Shown piece after piece: positions 47,660-59,659 of a DNA stretch of 64,000 bases. The stretch spans positions 25,520,501-25,584,500 of the forward strand of contig NC_059501.1 of NCBI RefSeq assembly GCF_914767665.1. The letters run 5' to 3'. Under the pieces are notes generated by a model. The model ran no database searches. It was not told the DNA's origin and saw only the letters and a list, made by a program, of their open reading frames with translations. The stretch comes from Harmonia axyridis. Taxonomy: Eukaryota; Arthropoda; Insecta; Coleoptera; Coccinellidae. Position 1 is the stretch's first letter. Each line of letters opens with the position of its first letter. The translations under genes were made by a program, and so were the position numbers.

Positions 47660-48305
47660 TCAAGAAACATCGTGAGAACCAAGGGAAAGAAGGTAGGAAT
47701 TGGAAACAACACGTCACATCAGCTGTGACATAGGGAAATACAGCAGCGGCAGCGTTGCAACCGCTATTTTGCAAAAGCAGCAAAACGTCTCTTTCCACCA
47801 AGCTTCTTCTCTATAAGTCCACCATTCGGCCGGTCATGTCTTAAGCATGCCCGGCTTGGGGATACGCCGCAAAGACGCATCTGCAGAGACTTCAAGTTGT
47901 GCAGAATACGATCCTGAGACGAGCCGTAAATGCACCATGGTTTGTCAGCAACGTACGGATACATGAAGACCTACAAATATCATTCCTAGACGACCATTTA
48001 AAAGATCTGATCCTGAAGACCTTCAGTAGAATGGAAGATCACGCAAAACCTCTTATAAGGAAGGTTTGCAACTATTATGAAAAAGCTCCTAGAAACACAA
48101 ACGACCGAAGATGGCACTTCCATAGGAAATGTGTGTTGAAGCCAAATCCTTACTGGCACAAAGATTGTGTAATGATAACACAAACTTTCTGAGTGAAATA
48201 TTGCCACCTGCTAGAGCAGAATCAGAATAGCTCACCAGAGATATTGAGATGGAGCAGTAAAAGGCTATTAACCTAACTGCAAAAGAGAAAGAAGTTCTAA
48301 GTTTA
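47660..48305 (+). pseudogene. LINE 3' segment, tandem unit 1
   Basis: The reverse-transcriptase C-terminal region of a Jockey-type LINE: LLLYKSTIRPVMS, PAWGYAAKTHLQRLQVVQN, ILRRAVNAPWFVSNVRIHED and FLDDHLKDL. The order matches 'LLLYKTVIRPxxTYGCPVWGYAAKSHLKKLQVVQNKVLR..PWFVRN..LH.EL'. The coding end is followed by GAGATGGAGCAGTAAAAGGC and AGAAAGAAGTTCTAAG. It is broken by stops. The unit repeats directly 642 bases later. Confidence 0.8.
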
Positions 48306-48960
48306 AAAAAACCACCCAAGTGATACTTGACAAGAAGCTCACTTGGAAAACACACGTCACATCAGCTGTGACGTAGGAAAAGACGGCAGCGTTGCAAACG
48401 CTACATTGCAAAAGCAGCAAAATATCTCTTTCCAACAAGCTTCTTCTCTATAAGTCCACTATTCGGCCGGTCATGTCTTACGCATGCCCGGCTTGGGGAT
48501 ACGCTGCAAGGACGCATCTGCAGAGACTTCAAGTCGTGCAGAATAAAATCCTGAGACGAGCCGTGAATGAACCATGGTTTGTCAGCAACATACGGATACA
48601 TGAAGATCTGCAAATACCATTCCTAGACGACCATCTAAAAGATCTGAGCGTGAAGATCTTCGGTAAAATTGAAGATCACGCAAACCCTTTCATAAGGAAG
48701 GCTTGTGACTATGATGGTAAAGCCCCTAGGAAACACAACAGACCGAAGATGGCACTTCCTTAGGAAGTCTGTGTCAAAGCCAAACCCTTTCTGCTACAGA
48801 GATTGTGCAGATAATAATTACACAAACCTTCTGAGTGGCATATTGCCACCTGCTAGAGCAGATCAAAATATCTCACCAGAGGTGAATTATATTGAGATGG
48901 AGCAGTAAAAGGCTAATAGCCTGACTGCAAAAGAGAAAGAAGTTCTAAGTAAGTAACCCC
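48306..48960 (+). pseudogene. LINE 3' segment, tandem unit 2
   Basis: Head-to-tail with the previous unit and very similar, starting with VILDKKLTWKTHVTSAVT and containing the better preserved frame 48392-48763 (LLLYKSTIRPVMSYACPAWG, then WFVSNIRIHEDLQIPFLDDH). It ends with the same AGAAAGAAGTTCTAAG before a TAAGTAA. No FADD motif is included, so both units are similarly 5'-truncated. Confidence 0.8.
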
Positions 48961-49360
48961 CTAATAATGAAAGTTTCATTTTTTCTCAAATTTTTGAATG
49001 TTTCATCAAGAAATTCTGTTGGCAAACCTGAGATTTGGATTCAGATGCCCAAAAAAACATAAAAAATACAGGAAATCAAAACTACCCAAATACTTCCGTG
49101 TAAAAAACACATATTTACTATGAACCACTCTGTAAAATTGGAAATGTTTTTCTCTAGCTTTGCAGGAAATACCGTGGCCATTTATAAAAAAAATAGAACC
49201 AGATTTCGATCATGTCGTAGACACGTATCCGACAACACATCGATCGGATTGTACATTCATCTCGAAAAGCGGGCGCCATTAAATTGAAAAATGGAATATT
49301 CACGTGCGCCTGGCAACGCTGGTTTTAAGCCCCAGTTTTATGACGTAATAACTTCGGGAA
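48961..49360. other. Interval turning CpG-richer toward its right end
   Basis: AT-rich at first. From about 49200 to 49360 CG dinucleotides become frequent (ACACGTATCCGACAAC, GAAAAGCGGGCGCC). It could be a promoter-proximal region for the frame starting near 49371, but nothing firm. Confidence 0.3.
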
Positions 49361-49699
49361 GTGAGTTTTGATGGCAGGTATCGCGAAGTACTTTTGTTGC
49401 AATTTGGCGAATACCCTGCCAGTTATATTAGTCCTTTATGGTATGATACTGTGTTCTATTTGTTATATTCGTGTGCATTGTTGTTTACGGCCACGATTCA
49501 CTGCAGTACACTGTGCAACGTCGCCTTCGACGATCCTAAAACCGGGCTATTGTCTTATTTAGTTATTAAATTTGGAAAATTTAATATGCCATAGATGTTG
49601 CCAGGGGCTCTGGATTGTTCAACATTCGACAACCCAACGGTTTAATTAAGATACATTACATGTCGTAAACCGCAAACGTCGCGTACTTTACCCTGTTTC

Positions 49700-50891
49700 C
49701 AGGGCCGTCACTAGCCAAACTGCTGCTCTAGGCATAGACCCATTTTGCCGCCCTAACAGAAACTTACTCTGCAGAACGCTAAAAATTAATATTGGATAGT
49801 CGGGGTCCTACCGCGAATCGAAACCCGTTCAGGTTTGGGCCCTAGAGAGAGCCCTGCAGTTTCAGGCTCTTAGGGTCAGTTTCAATTTTAGAAAAGCTTG
49901 AAATCTTTTTTTTTTATTTAAGATTAGCAAGTGATACAATCGGATGATGGGGATGAACCATTATTTAATTCGAATGCGCCTACGCCCAACACTAGATAAC
50001 TTCATATAAAAAATGAAGAATATTATAAAATAATGGAATTTGGTATGAAATAATGGAACTTCATTCTTAAGAGAATTGTTTTTTTTTTATTTTGCATTCC
50101 ATTCTGAGGAATCAACATTCTGATTAGAGAATTGTAAAGAAAATAATCCAGAACCCCAAGTGGCAATAAAATTCGAAAATGTAAGGCTGGTTTTAGAGTC
50201 ACGCTGACCGTCGGCGCTGACAGGCCAATATGTATGATTACTCATGAAGCGTTTTAGAATAACGCTGACGGCTCAGCGCTGACCACCGTCAGCGCTGAGG
50301 AATCGAGCGCGTACGCGCCACGCGTCAGCGCCGCTGACCAGGCCACGCTGACGCGCTACCGAGCTCAGGGAGCGTTACTGTGTTACGTAAAAAGTACTCG
50401 CTGACGGGGACAGACAATGCAACAATGAATCGCGATATTGATACTGGTTTTTTGATTGAAGTTGTGGTTGGGCATGACTGTACCTCACGACGTTCAGCGT
50501 GACTCTGAAACGAGTTTCTAGTTGCTATGCGCTGAGCGCTACGCGCGTAGGCTTCAGCGCTGACGGTCAGCGTGACTCTAAAACCAGCCTAATGCAAACG
50601 CCGACAAGCCTGATGAGAGCATTGGTTTTTTAGCTTCAATAACCCGTAAAAAGCACTATGAGGGGATCACGCCACATCTGGTTTATTAGTATAATGCGGC
50701 ACCTTTGATGGTTTTTGATGTTAATTAAATTTGTAGGTATTCCTTCCTGTTTTTACTGACTGAATTAAATCTCATTCGGTCTTTTGAATTTTTACATATG
50801 TAATTTTTGTTGATCAAGCTTGAAATGCCGCCCTTGAATTTTGCCGCCCTATGCAACCGCCTATCCTGCCTACCCCTTAGCGACGGCCCTG
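49700..50891. mobile_element. Non-autonomous hAT element with nested MITE
   Basis: The ends are CAGGGCCGTCACTAG and, mirrored, TTAGCGACGGCCCTG. A perfect 8-bp target duplication CCTGTTTC flanks it (49692-49699 and 50892-50899), diagnostic of hAT insertions. The sub-terminal GCCGCCCT also occurs near both ends. No transposase frame remains. Without the nested 405-bp element it would be about 787 bases. Confidence 0.92.
50185..50589. mobile_element. PIF/Harbinger-type MITE (405 bp) nested in the hAT element
   Basis: Terminal inverted repeats start GGCTGGTTTTAGAGTCACGC and continue through CTGACCGTC to about 35 bases, with the mirror at the right end. TAA flanks both sides (50182-50184 and 50590-50592), fitting the 3-bp TWA duplication of PIF/Harbinger. 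It is much more GC-rich than its surroundings and full of GCGCTGA/TCAGCGC palindromes. An internal ATG frame, MNRDIDTGFLIEVVVGHDC, resembles the start of a MADF/Myb-like second protein of Harbinger elements, an inference only. Confidence 0.87.
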
Positions 50892-51070
50892 CCTGTTTCC
50901 TCTGGTTAGTGATTTGGGAGTATCAGGCCTGCATACGATCGGAGGTTTTACTATCATCTACTGTTCCTCAAGAAGGCTATCCTATAAACTTGCAATTTCG
51001 AATGAATGAGATTACTCCTATTGAAAGTCAGTTCGTTGTTATGCAAACATACTTAAGAATATATCAATAA

Positions 51071-54000
51071 TTCAATATACAAAACTGGTATAACTGATTA
51101 TTCCACGATGACAACAATGTGGGTCATGTTACTCCTATACAATTTGCAGTATATTGCAATATTGCACGTGTCTGTTTTGACGCCTTTTCTTATATTTAGT
51201 TTTGAACTGATTTCTGTCAAATGTCTGGCACGATTACACTATGAAATATAGTTGAATATCTTGCCGTTATTTTTGAGGTAATGTTAATGTTTTGTTCATG
51301 GATATTTGAGACATAAGTAACACATTTTCAGTGTCGATCAAATTATTCAAGCAACAAAACCTAAAGTGAAATTACAGGAATAATTCCACAAAATTCCTGT
51401 AAACATTGTCCTTCCTTATTTGAGCTTTTACAACAAACAGATAAACATTTTGTTCGTAGATTTTTTTTATATTTCACAGTGAGGAGGGGTTTATACCACG
51501 TGGCATTATCCATGCCATGATCTGCCAAAGCGTTTTTGAGATCTCACTACTTTTCTGGATGAGTTAAGCAATCTCAAACGTTTCTCTGATGAACCATCTT
51601 TTTCTACCATATGAACGAATTCAAAATACGTTTTCATCTTTTCATTTTTAATGTGAAAACTCATAAAAGAATTCATGTTTGTTCGGAAAGTTATATTATG
51701 CATATATTTATTCTTATTCATGTATTTTTCTGGAACGATCACACTATGCTTCTTTCACACTTGTTTCAGGGCTAACTGTAGCTACAAATCTTGAAGGCAC
51801 TGGAAGTCACATTTAGGATTTATTCATAAATATTTAAGAGGTTTCATTGTGTATGAACACGATTTTCAAGCATCAATTCGACAAAAGCAACAAAAATAAG
51901 CTTGAACGCATGCATATTTCGAATACGGCCCAGAAATAGACATGAAAAAGGTCAAGTGTAATAAGGAGTCCAAAATTACTACAGTATCAGTCCAAAATCA
52001 CCTCTTTTTATATTGTGAATGGTTGAACTTGAAATAATTGAAGTGAATATCAAGATTATTTTAATTATCCCTACTTCCATTCAATTATAAGTGCATTTGT
52101 TTTCGAACAACAACAAAAATTTTTGTCTATGTTTGAAAATTTCGGTAACGATTGAACTTTTCAAAATACTGTTGTTATAACTTTATTTTCTGTTTTAGGA
52201 TGAAGCACATTTTCACCTCTATAGTATAAAATCCACAAGCACAGTAGTCGAATTTGGGATATGAAAAACCTGCTCAAAATTGTCAAATTTTCAATTGTCA
52301 ATGACTTTTTGATATTCTGTGACGATGCAGCTTATTAGAGGACTGTAACACTTTTAGCCACCAGGGACCTACCGGTACATGGAAATGACTTGTTGGTGGT
52401 TTGATAATATCGAATTGAATGGCGTTGGCTTCCAACTGCAAGCAACATGCAACACAACATCTGATGAAGCATATGAACCCATATTTGTCACCGTTATAAT
52501 ATTTGGAGTATTAGTTCTCCACAATTGACGACCTCCTTGGGTTTCCATGAATGAGTAGGATAGAGAACAAAAGATCTACATGGTCGCAGTTCCCGGAAGG
52601 CTTACCGAGCCAAAACGACCCCAGTTCAAAAAAATAATAATAGTTCTCCACAAAAAATACTTTCGAAGAAATAACAATTCAATAATGTAAATTGCATTAC
52701 AAATCATGATTTCATTAAAACAATATTTTCCAAATCATACAACATTTTTTGACTTCGAGCTCTAAATCCGGCCCAAATTATATGGAAAACAAATGGCACA
52801 CCCAGAGATTAAGACCTTAAGAGTCCTTGAGAGGTTCTGGTAATATTTAAATGTGAAATGAAGAGGTAAAATTGGGTATCTACATCTCAATATACAGTAT
52901 TGGCAACAATACGTCTAACTATTGAAGATATTAATGCAACACAAGAACATATAATATATATAATCCGCATTCATTTCAACAATTCCCTTTCCAACATTGC
53001 TTTGAGGAAAGGGGAGTAGACGTAGGTGAGTTCGGAATTATTCGCTCTAGAACACCCTAGATTTCCTAGAGTTAGTTTGCTGTAGGAAACAAGATGTGTT
53101 CTCATTTCAATTTTGCAATTTTTTAACGACAAGGTCGAAATCTTAAGATATTGCTTTCTCATTGATGTGGTCGAATGTCTATTTGTTTTTTATTATTATC
53201 CAGAATTTTTTTCAAAATTTCATAGATTCCATGGAAAGTTTTCTTGAGTAGTTATCAATTTATTCATTTTTTCAAGGATTTATACCTGTTTTTTTTTCAA
53301 AATGGTTTTGACAGGTTTTGGACAGGATACTGTGTTCAAATTCTTGTGAAGAAATATCAGAACAGAATTGAAACAACCAACGAAAATGTAAGTTTTGGCG
53401 AATAATGCCTATTTCTCATATCTTATTTCACTAACACTATCATAAATTTCGACCGTTAGTTTACATTCTGAATGAGAGCCAACAATCTGACCAATTAAAA
53501 TTTCACTGAACATTTTATATTCATAAATTTTATTTTCAATCCGGCTCTACAATTGATGTTATCAATTATTCCTGAGAATCTCCAAACTCTAATTTTAACT
53601 TTATATCATTCGATATACCTACATTCAGTGTTCAGTGATATCTATATTTTATCAATCCACTCTGGCAAAATTGCTTTGCCAAATAACTTTAATAACCTCT
53701 ATTCAATGTGATGGCAAGTCGGTATCTTAGGATGTAATATCAACGTATGGAAACTGAAAGCCAGTTCTCCAGAAACGTCAAAAAGACAACCAAACTTGGG
53801 ACATCGTGTATAACAGACATATGAAAATTTCAAGCAGAATATCGGAAAAGAGTTGTATTATGGCCACTCTTCAAAGAACATATGAGCAGATTCTCCAAAA
53901 TAATATCACAATGTTATCAAATGAAATTTCACTTTGACTAACAATTTCTGGACATTTCTACTTCATTAGGAATATTAATAAGCAAGCAAATCAAATATTC

Positions 54001-54325
54001 AAATAGATAGCTCTTATGATAATGATTTTGGAAGAATTTTCGAATGTCATCTAACATCTGCTGCTGATGATAACATTAATCTATCTACTTTTTTTGATTC
54101 GTATCATTTGATACCTACTATTGACATCCAAGGAATACATTTTTTATTACCGAGTTAATGTGTATCTTTTCAATAGAGTCAAAAATTGAAAAATTCTCTA
54201 TTAAAAAAAAATTTTGTCAAGGTACATGTACTGTATATTAAACCTAACATACGGTTGCAGCTCTTCACGTAATGTACCTATTACCATGATTCATAGTTCA
54301 TACACTCTTTGCACTTGCTATACAA
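51071..54325. other. 3.2-kb AT-rich interval, no gene recognised
   Basis: No domain-bearing frames. The minus-strand frame 51506-51742 and a GC-balanced patch near 52350-52620 were examined without a convincing match. Confidence 0.4.
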
Positions 54326-55780
54326 TAGTAATTTCTGAAACAAGTTGCAGAATGGGGTCCTATCCAATACGAATGCGAAATTCTAGACCGAGCGACGAAG
54401 GAGCGAGTTTTCGAACTCATGAGTCTTTGAATTGACTTCTGCTACGAGTATTAGACGATATTTTCTCTATTTTAGTTAAGATTTGTGAAATATTTTCGAA
54501 ATTCAATGGAAAATTCAGGTTATACATCTAAGTGACTTTTGTATTGTATCTTGGAAGTTTGTGTGACGAATATTGACAAATTATGGAATTTGAATTTGAA
54601 TCGTACGTTCCGAATTTTAAAATAATTTATAATTACGCATTAAATTCGTGAATTATGTCTGACGAAATCGATTTAACACCAACAGAATTGAGAGAAATTG
54701 CGAATAATGTCGCAAATCATTTCACTAAATTCAAATTATTTCATCTTGACAATGGACTAGTTTAGTGATGTTGATAATACTATATTTGACACGATAAAAT
54801 TAAAATATAGAGCAAAACTGATAAATCAGTGAAAAAACTCTGAAAACCCATCAATAAATGACTGAGAAATAGATTATTTAAATTTACGTATTTTAGCGCG
54901 GAACGTCTTTGGTCTGTGACGTCACGGCACTTGCCTGTGATCGCTACACCATAAATTACGTTTAAATACTTAGCCGCGCCAAGGCTCTCGCGCCGTTTGT
55001 AGTTGTACAGTGTAGTTTTAACTCGAGTTTTGTTTTTATGTCACCATAATGGAAAAAGGCTTCGTGAAAGTGACAATTTGCCTAAAATAGATATATTCGA
55101 AGTGATGGAGTTTTTTCTTCAAATCCATCTTATGTCAGTGCTGAAATAAAAGGAGTTAAACTTTTAAAGTAAGTATCTTCCTCTGAGTTTGTTTCATCAT
55201 GGTTCAACTTATAACGATGATTTATTTAAAAAACGTTTCATAAACAGTTTGTAGTTGAGTACTGGTTGTTGAAGTCTATCAATGGCAAAACATATTTATG
55301 TGAGGAGTAAAAAGTGAAAAGGGAAAAAAGTAATTTATATGTATGTATATAGTAAGTTATTTCAGCCATCGTGTAACGAACAAAACACGACACGAACGGC
55401 GCAAGTGATTGTACACCAATGAATTCGTAAGCACTCTGCGAATACCAGTCGTCTAGTATGTGACGTCACGCCACTTACACGTACGTACTATGAAATTATT
55501 CTTCCAAGCGCAACTTCAAAGTCCCATAACTTTTTCATTTCTAGAGATATTTCAATGATTCTTCCACATTTTTGTTTCATTTTACTTAAATTTTTAGAAT
55601 TAATTCTTAACAAAAAAATGAACACTAGTCCATTGACGTGTGTTAAATTTTGATAGGATTGGAAAACTGTATTGAGAACCACAAAAACAAAAATATAATT
55701 GAAAACGATTCTGTAATGACTTCATTACAGCACTGTTTTCAGAACTGTAATGAACTCATTACGATATTGATATAGAGAAA
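54326..55780. repeat. R560 repeat, copy 3, interrupted by R900 copy 2
   Basis: Inverted relative to copies 1 and 2. The left part is 54326-54752 and the right part 55633-55780, ending with the GTAATGAACTCATTAC palindromes. Joined across the insertion, the flanks (TTGACAA / TTGACG) restore the sequence seen uninterrupted in the other copies. The plus strand at 54655 opens the best preserved form of the family's small frame (MSDEIDLTPTELREIANNVA). Confidence 0.82.
54753..55632 (+). mobile_element. R900 element, copy 2
   Basis: 880 bases with perfect TGGACTAGT ends (CAATGGACTAG if the adjoining bases are counted). Closely similar throughout to 28393-29287, including GTGACGTCACG, the promoter-like CG-rich block, the ATG frame near 55049 and the donor AAGTAAGT. 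This copy has a 7-base deletion early in the frame but preserves the homopolymer region lost in copy 1, so between the two the ancestral exon can be judged. Nested in R560 copy 3. Confidence 0.82.
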
Positions 55781-56831
55781 TAAATTTACCTACTGTCGAA
55801 TAAAAACGTTGTAACAAAATTTCCTGCATTATGATTGCTATTTATATTCCTGTTCCTATTAATATTCTATGTGTCACAGTCAAATCTAGATGAAAGCTGA
55901 CAGCTTTCAATCATCTGACAACCTCAAATCGAAGAGGGCGCCACTACCTGGAGCTTCCGGATCCAAAACCCATTACCTAACTAATTATCAGCTGAAGGGC
56001 TGCTCTGACATTCAGAACACAACACAAAAATAGAGGATCTCATATATTTTTCCTTCCAATAAATAAACCAAGCGACAAGATCCGAAACAGTGAATCTAAG
56101 TCACATTAACAACGTAACATCATTTCAAAACGTTTCAAAAGACACTCAATATTGAACTAAAACTCCAGTGATAATGTGCGCTCCGAAAATAAAACCGGCA
56201 ACCGCGCATAGGCTGCTAGTAAAACTCGAAGATTCAAATGCGACAAGCTGGACGAAACAAAATCTGGAAGGAAATTCGTAATCAGCATCTTAGAAATTCG
56301 AAATCGAATGATCGTAAGATTTCCCATTCGCCTCGTAAAAGAACCTCCCAAGACCTATCCCAAGCAAAACAGTGTCACAAAGGGTGTAAAGGTTAAGGCT
56401 GCAATTGGAAGGGGTAGACGGCGGGTCGCTGGTCGTAAAATTCCTCCGGCTGAGTGTCGATTCCACGTAGGGGTATAAACACGTGGAGGGTGATTTCCGG
56501 ATCCCGTCATTTACTTTATATAAACGTTCACCTCGTAACTCGAGAGGTAGATGGCATATATTCGAGGATCGATGCCCACAACTCGGCCGTTTCCTTCTAA
56601 AGTGTATGTTTCGTAGATTTTCCTACTTTGGAAAAGAAACAAGATATCTAGGGCTAATACAGAGCACTGGGTTAGTCCGTCGCTTCCATTTATTTCTCCA
56701 ATTTTATAATGTTGGTGTAGTAGGTGTATCCAAAGTCACTTGGAGGAAGCTAGAATATTTTGATTATACAAGGATTGTCCAAATTTCAAGAATTACATTT
56801 GGCGCCAGAGAGATTGCCTAACAGTACTTTC
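55781..56831. other. Interval with an unassigned 112-residue frame
   Basis: The region 56380-56600 is more GC-balanced than average and contains a plus-strand frame at 56483-56821 (..SRGRWHIFEDRCPQLGRFLL..) with no recognised domain. It may be a relic of a gene or transposon. No splice-framed partner was found. Confidence 0.3.
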
Positions 56832-58210
56832 AATAAATAAATAAATAAATAAATAAATGAATAAATAATAACTTTATTTCAAGGAATCCTCACGATAACA
56901 GAGATCATATGAAATAGACGTCACAAAAAAATATAACTACAAGTGTTTAGTAGCTTCAAAGTATTCGTTCAGCGAATATGGCTCAATATTTATAAAAGAG
57001 TTTTTCAGTCTTTTTTGAACACATTCAGGTTACATGAAATTCTTAAATTACTAGGAAGTGCATTGAACAATTTTATTCACATGTAAGATGGATGTTTTTC
57101 CGTCACTGATAATCTGTGAATTGGATAGTGTAGATTTTCTGATCTGGTTCTATAATTATGATGAGTTGTATGTACTTCAAACACTACTCTATGTTTGAAA
57201 AAAAATACCAAACACTCAAATATATATAAAGCGTACAGAGTTAAAATACCATTCTTTTTGAACACACCTCTACAATGACATATGATACATAATCCTAACA
57301 ATTTTTTTTTGAACTCTGAAAACTACATCTACCGCAGAAAATTATTCCATACCTCATAATCGACTCAGCATTTGCGAAATATACAATCATTAATTCTTTT
57401 TCACTTATATACTTTGACAATGTTCTTATGCCAAAACTAATCTCACTGAGTTTGATTGATAAGTACTCAATGTGGTCGTACCATTTCAAAAATCTATCAA
57501 CATGTAGACCCAAAAATTTTGTTGGTTTTTCTATCACTACAATTCTATTTCCGAGCCGTAAGGTGTCATCCAGATCTTTACGTGATTTATCAGTACTGAA
57601 AATTAATGCTGCAGTTTTATCTTCATTTATTTTAAGTTTATTGGAGCAGAACCAATTTTTAATTATTGTGAAAATTTCATCAGCTTTCTCCTTTAGAACC
57701 AAAAAAGTCTCACCTTGAAATAATACGTTTGTATCATCCACAAACCAAGTAATAATAATTAAAAGGTGTTCAACCAATATACAAAGATCATTTACATATA
57801 GAATAAATAATAACAGGCCCAGTACACTACCCTGAGGTACTCCTGTTTCATCTTTTGTGAACTCTGACCTTCTACTGTTATAACAACTTTTTGATGGCGA
57901 CCTCCGAGGTAGGACTCAAACCACTTTTTCACCTCATTACGAACAAGTTTTTGAAGAAGATAATCATGATTGAGACAATCATATGCCCTTGATTGATCTT
58001 TAAATAAGCCTAAATCCAGCCTATCATCCTCCAGTATTTTTATTATTTCATGAGTAAATTGAAAAATGGCTGTGATCGGAGACCTACGCCCAAGGTAACC
58101 ATGTTGAGATTCACTAACTATTCTATTTCTCATACAAAATTCTAAAAGCCTTGCAGACATTGCTTTTTCAAATATCCTAGAAAAACTAGGGAGAAGACAA
58201 TAAACCCCTG
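56832..58210 (-). mobile_element. 5'-truncated non-LTR retrotransposon (reverse transcriptase)
   Basis: On the minus strand from about 58210: LLPSFSRIFEKAMSARLLEF, SQHGYLGRRSPITAIFQFTH, LFKDQSRAYDCLNHDYLLQK, then after a frameshift WFVDDTNVLFQGETFLVLKE (YADD/FADD-box equivalent FVDD), LKINEDKTAALIFSTDKSRK, KFLGLHVDRFLKWYDHIEYL and, near 57300-57100, CRGVFKKNGILTLYALYIFE. These are reverse-transcriptase motifs in the right order for a Jockey/R1-like LINE. At the 3' end (56832-56866) is a tetranucleotide TTTA-type tail. Frameshifts at about 57780 and 57300 show it is inactive. The endonuclease is missing. Confidence 0.88.
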
Positions 58211-58689
58211 TATTAAGCGGATCGACTCTGGAACCAGAATGTGTCGATTTGGTTGTTTCTATTGGCTAAAATAGTCCACGTTCTGGCCGAGTGCCGATTT
58301 GAATCCTCTCATTGGCTGCAGCTACGCACTCAGTTATCTTTTTTATGATGTGCATAGACCAGTGTTTCACTCAGACCGGGATTAAGGAGTATAGGACTCG
58401 TATATTCCAAATAGCAGTCCAGTGTGGTTCATGGGGTATTAATGAAATGAGCATTTTTACTGGGTTGTAGTTCATTGTGTGACTGATTTGTTCTTTTTAT
58501 TTGGATAAAGTAGGTATAATCAAAGTCACTTGAAAAATGGTTTCTCTATACATTGCGCTGTTCAGTGTGTCAATTCGATAACAATTTGATTGGTGTTGAG
58601 TTGTTCTGAGTATTCAATTGGGTATTGAATTGTAGCGTTAATTTGTGTTGCGTTGTGGTGTGAAGTGACTGCACACAGTGGTGTAACTG
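58211..58689. other. Interval without recognised gene
   Basis: No supported feature. A small palindrome (CGACTCTGG..CCAGAATGTGTCG) lies at about 58219-58242. Confidence 0.35.
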
Positions 58690-59393
58690 CCTTAACTAAA
58701 ACTTATACTCTTCTTCTTCTTCCTTTTGCTAGGGAATTCTCCTTGTTTGCTAGGCCTTGGCTTCTATTCAGTAGATGAGGAAAACAAACTTTCTCCCTAT
58801 CTCTTCGGTGGTCGTTCAGGTTTTCTTCTTCCAATATTTGCAGATGTATGCAATTCTATCTGACGCCATCCCATCAGCATGGTCTCCTAATTTCCTCTTT
58901 CTCTGCCTATTGCACTTGACAATATCCTTTATATCTAACCTATATCTTTTTGACTTGCCGGTCTGCTTATATCTCAATGTTCTGCTCAAGATATTCATTT
59001 TTACCGTTTTGAGCTCCTGGTTGGTTCTGTTTCCGCATGGGTTTCTATGGCGTAGATCATAATTAGGCGCACCATTACTTCTTTTGAGCATCTCACCTTA
59101 CTTCTTTTGAGCATGTACTTTTGCCGAACCATTGTGTTCAGATACCTAGTTATTTGTGCTGTCTTAATAGCTTGCTGTTTGACTTCTGCATAGAAATCCC
59201 TGTGACTGATGATTTTAACTCCGATATATTTGAAAGTCCTAGTTTGTGTCGAAACGATTCTCTACTTACTACACTCACTAGATATCTTCGTGTTGTGTTG
59301 TTTGCTGATAATATTGGAAAGGTGTAATAAATAGCCTCTGCATCCTCACAATCCGCCAAAACAAGCACCTCGTCGGCAAAGCATACAATGTTT
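58690..59393 (-). pseudogene. RTE/R4-like LINE reverse-transcriptase 3' relic
   Basis: On the minus strand from 59390: NIVCFADEVLVLADCEDAEA (catalytic box FADD altered to FADE), then in shifted frames a TRTFKYIGVKI segment and SHRDFYAEVKQQAIKTAQIT, RYLNTMVRQKYMLKRSK, MIYAIETHAE, and a degraded tail. The order matches the C-terminal half of 'endonuclease-reverse transcriptase' LINEs. Many stops. It abuts the small MITE at 59395. Confidence 0.72.
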
Positions 59394-59394
59394 A

Positions 59395-59659
59395 TACAGG
59401 GTGTTCCATGTCAGACGAACCACCCCGTATATTTCTTATCCCATAGTGATTTCCCGAAACACATGGAATGATTTTGTTTGGGGGACATCTTTAAATGTAT
59501 ATTTGAGGCTTGAACGAGCAACCCCCTAAAAGGGGGCACTTCTACCCCTCAAAATTGAATAAGGAAGAGCGATACTTCAATTGAAAGCCTTTTTGCAACG
59601 GTGTATGAAATATGAAAAACGTAATTTCGATGAGCTCATCTGAGATGGAACATTCTGTA
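59395..59659. mobile_element. 265-bp MITE with TA duplication
   Basis: The ends read TACAGGGTGTTCCATGTCAG and, mirrored, CTGAGATGGAACATTCTGTA, flanked by TA at 59393-59394 and 59660-59661. No coding capacity. The TACAGGGTGTTCC start is shared with the foldback element at 61607. Confidence 0.75.

Larger units (their letters stand above)
49371..51070 (+). other. Unassigned open frames interrupted by a hAT element
   Basis: An ATG near 49371 opens a 60-odd-residue frame beginning MAGIAKYFCCNLANTLPVIL, hydrophobic and Cys-rich as for a membrane protein N-terminus. A different frame to the right of the hAT insertion (from about 50900) reads WEYQACIRSEVLLSSTVPQ and ends TAA at 51068-51070. With the hAT element removed the flanks are continuous, but no single frame spans them and no family was recognised. 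It might be a host gene fragment or an older transposon. Confidence 0.25.

Noticed and set aside
52320..52620. Possible Tc1/mariner relic (frames with WWFDNIELNGVGFQLQATC)
   Set aside because: Only a vague resemblance to the 'WFQQDGATCH' region, with no second motif, TIR or order of motifs to support it.
56832..56866. (AAAT)n run as an independent microsatellite
   Set aside because: It lies exactly at the 3' end of the LINE at 56832-58210 and is better explained as that element's tail.
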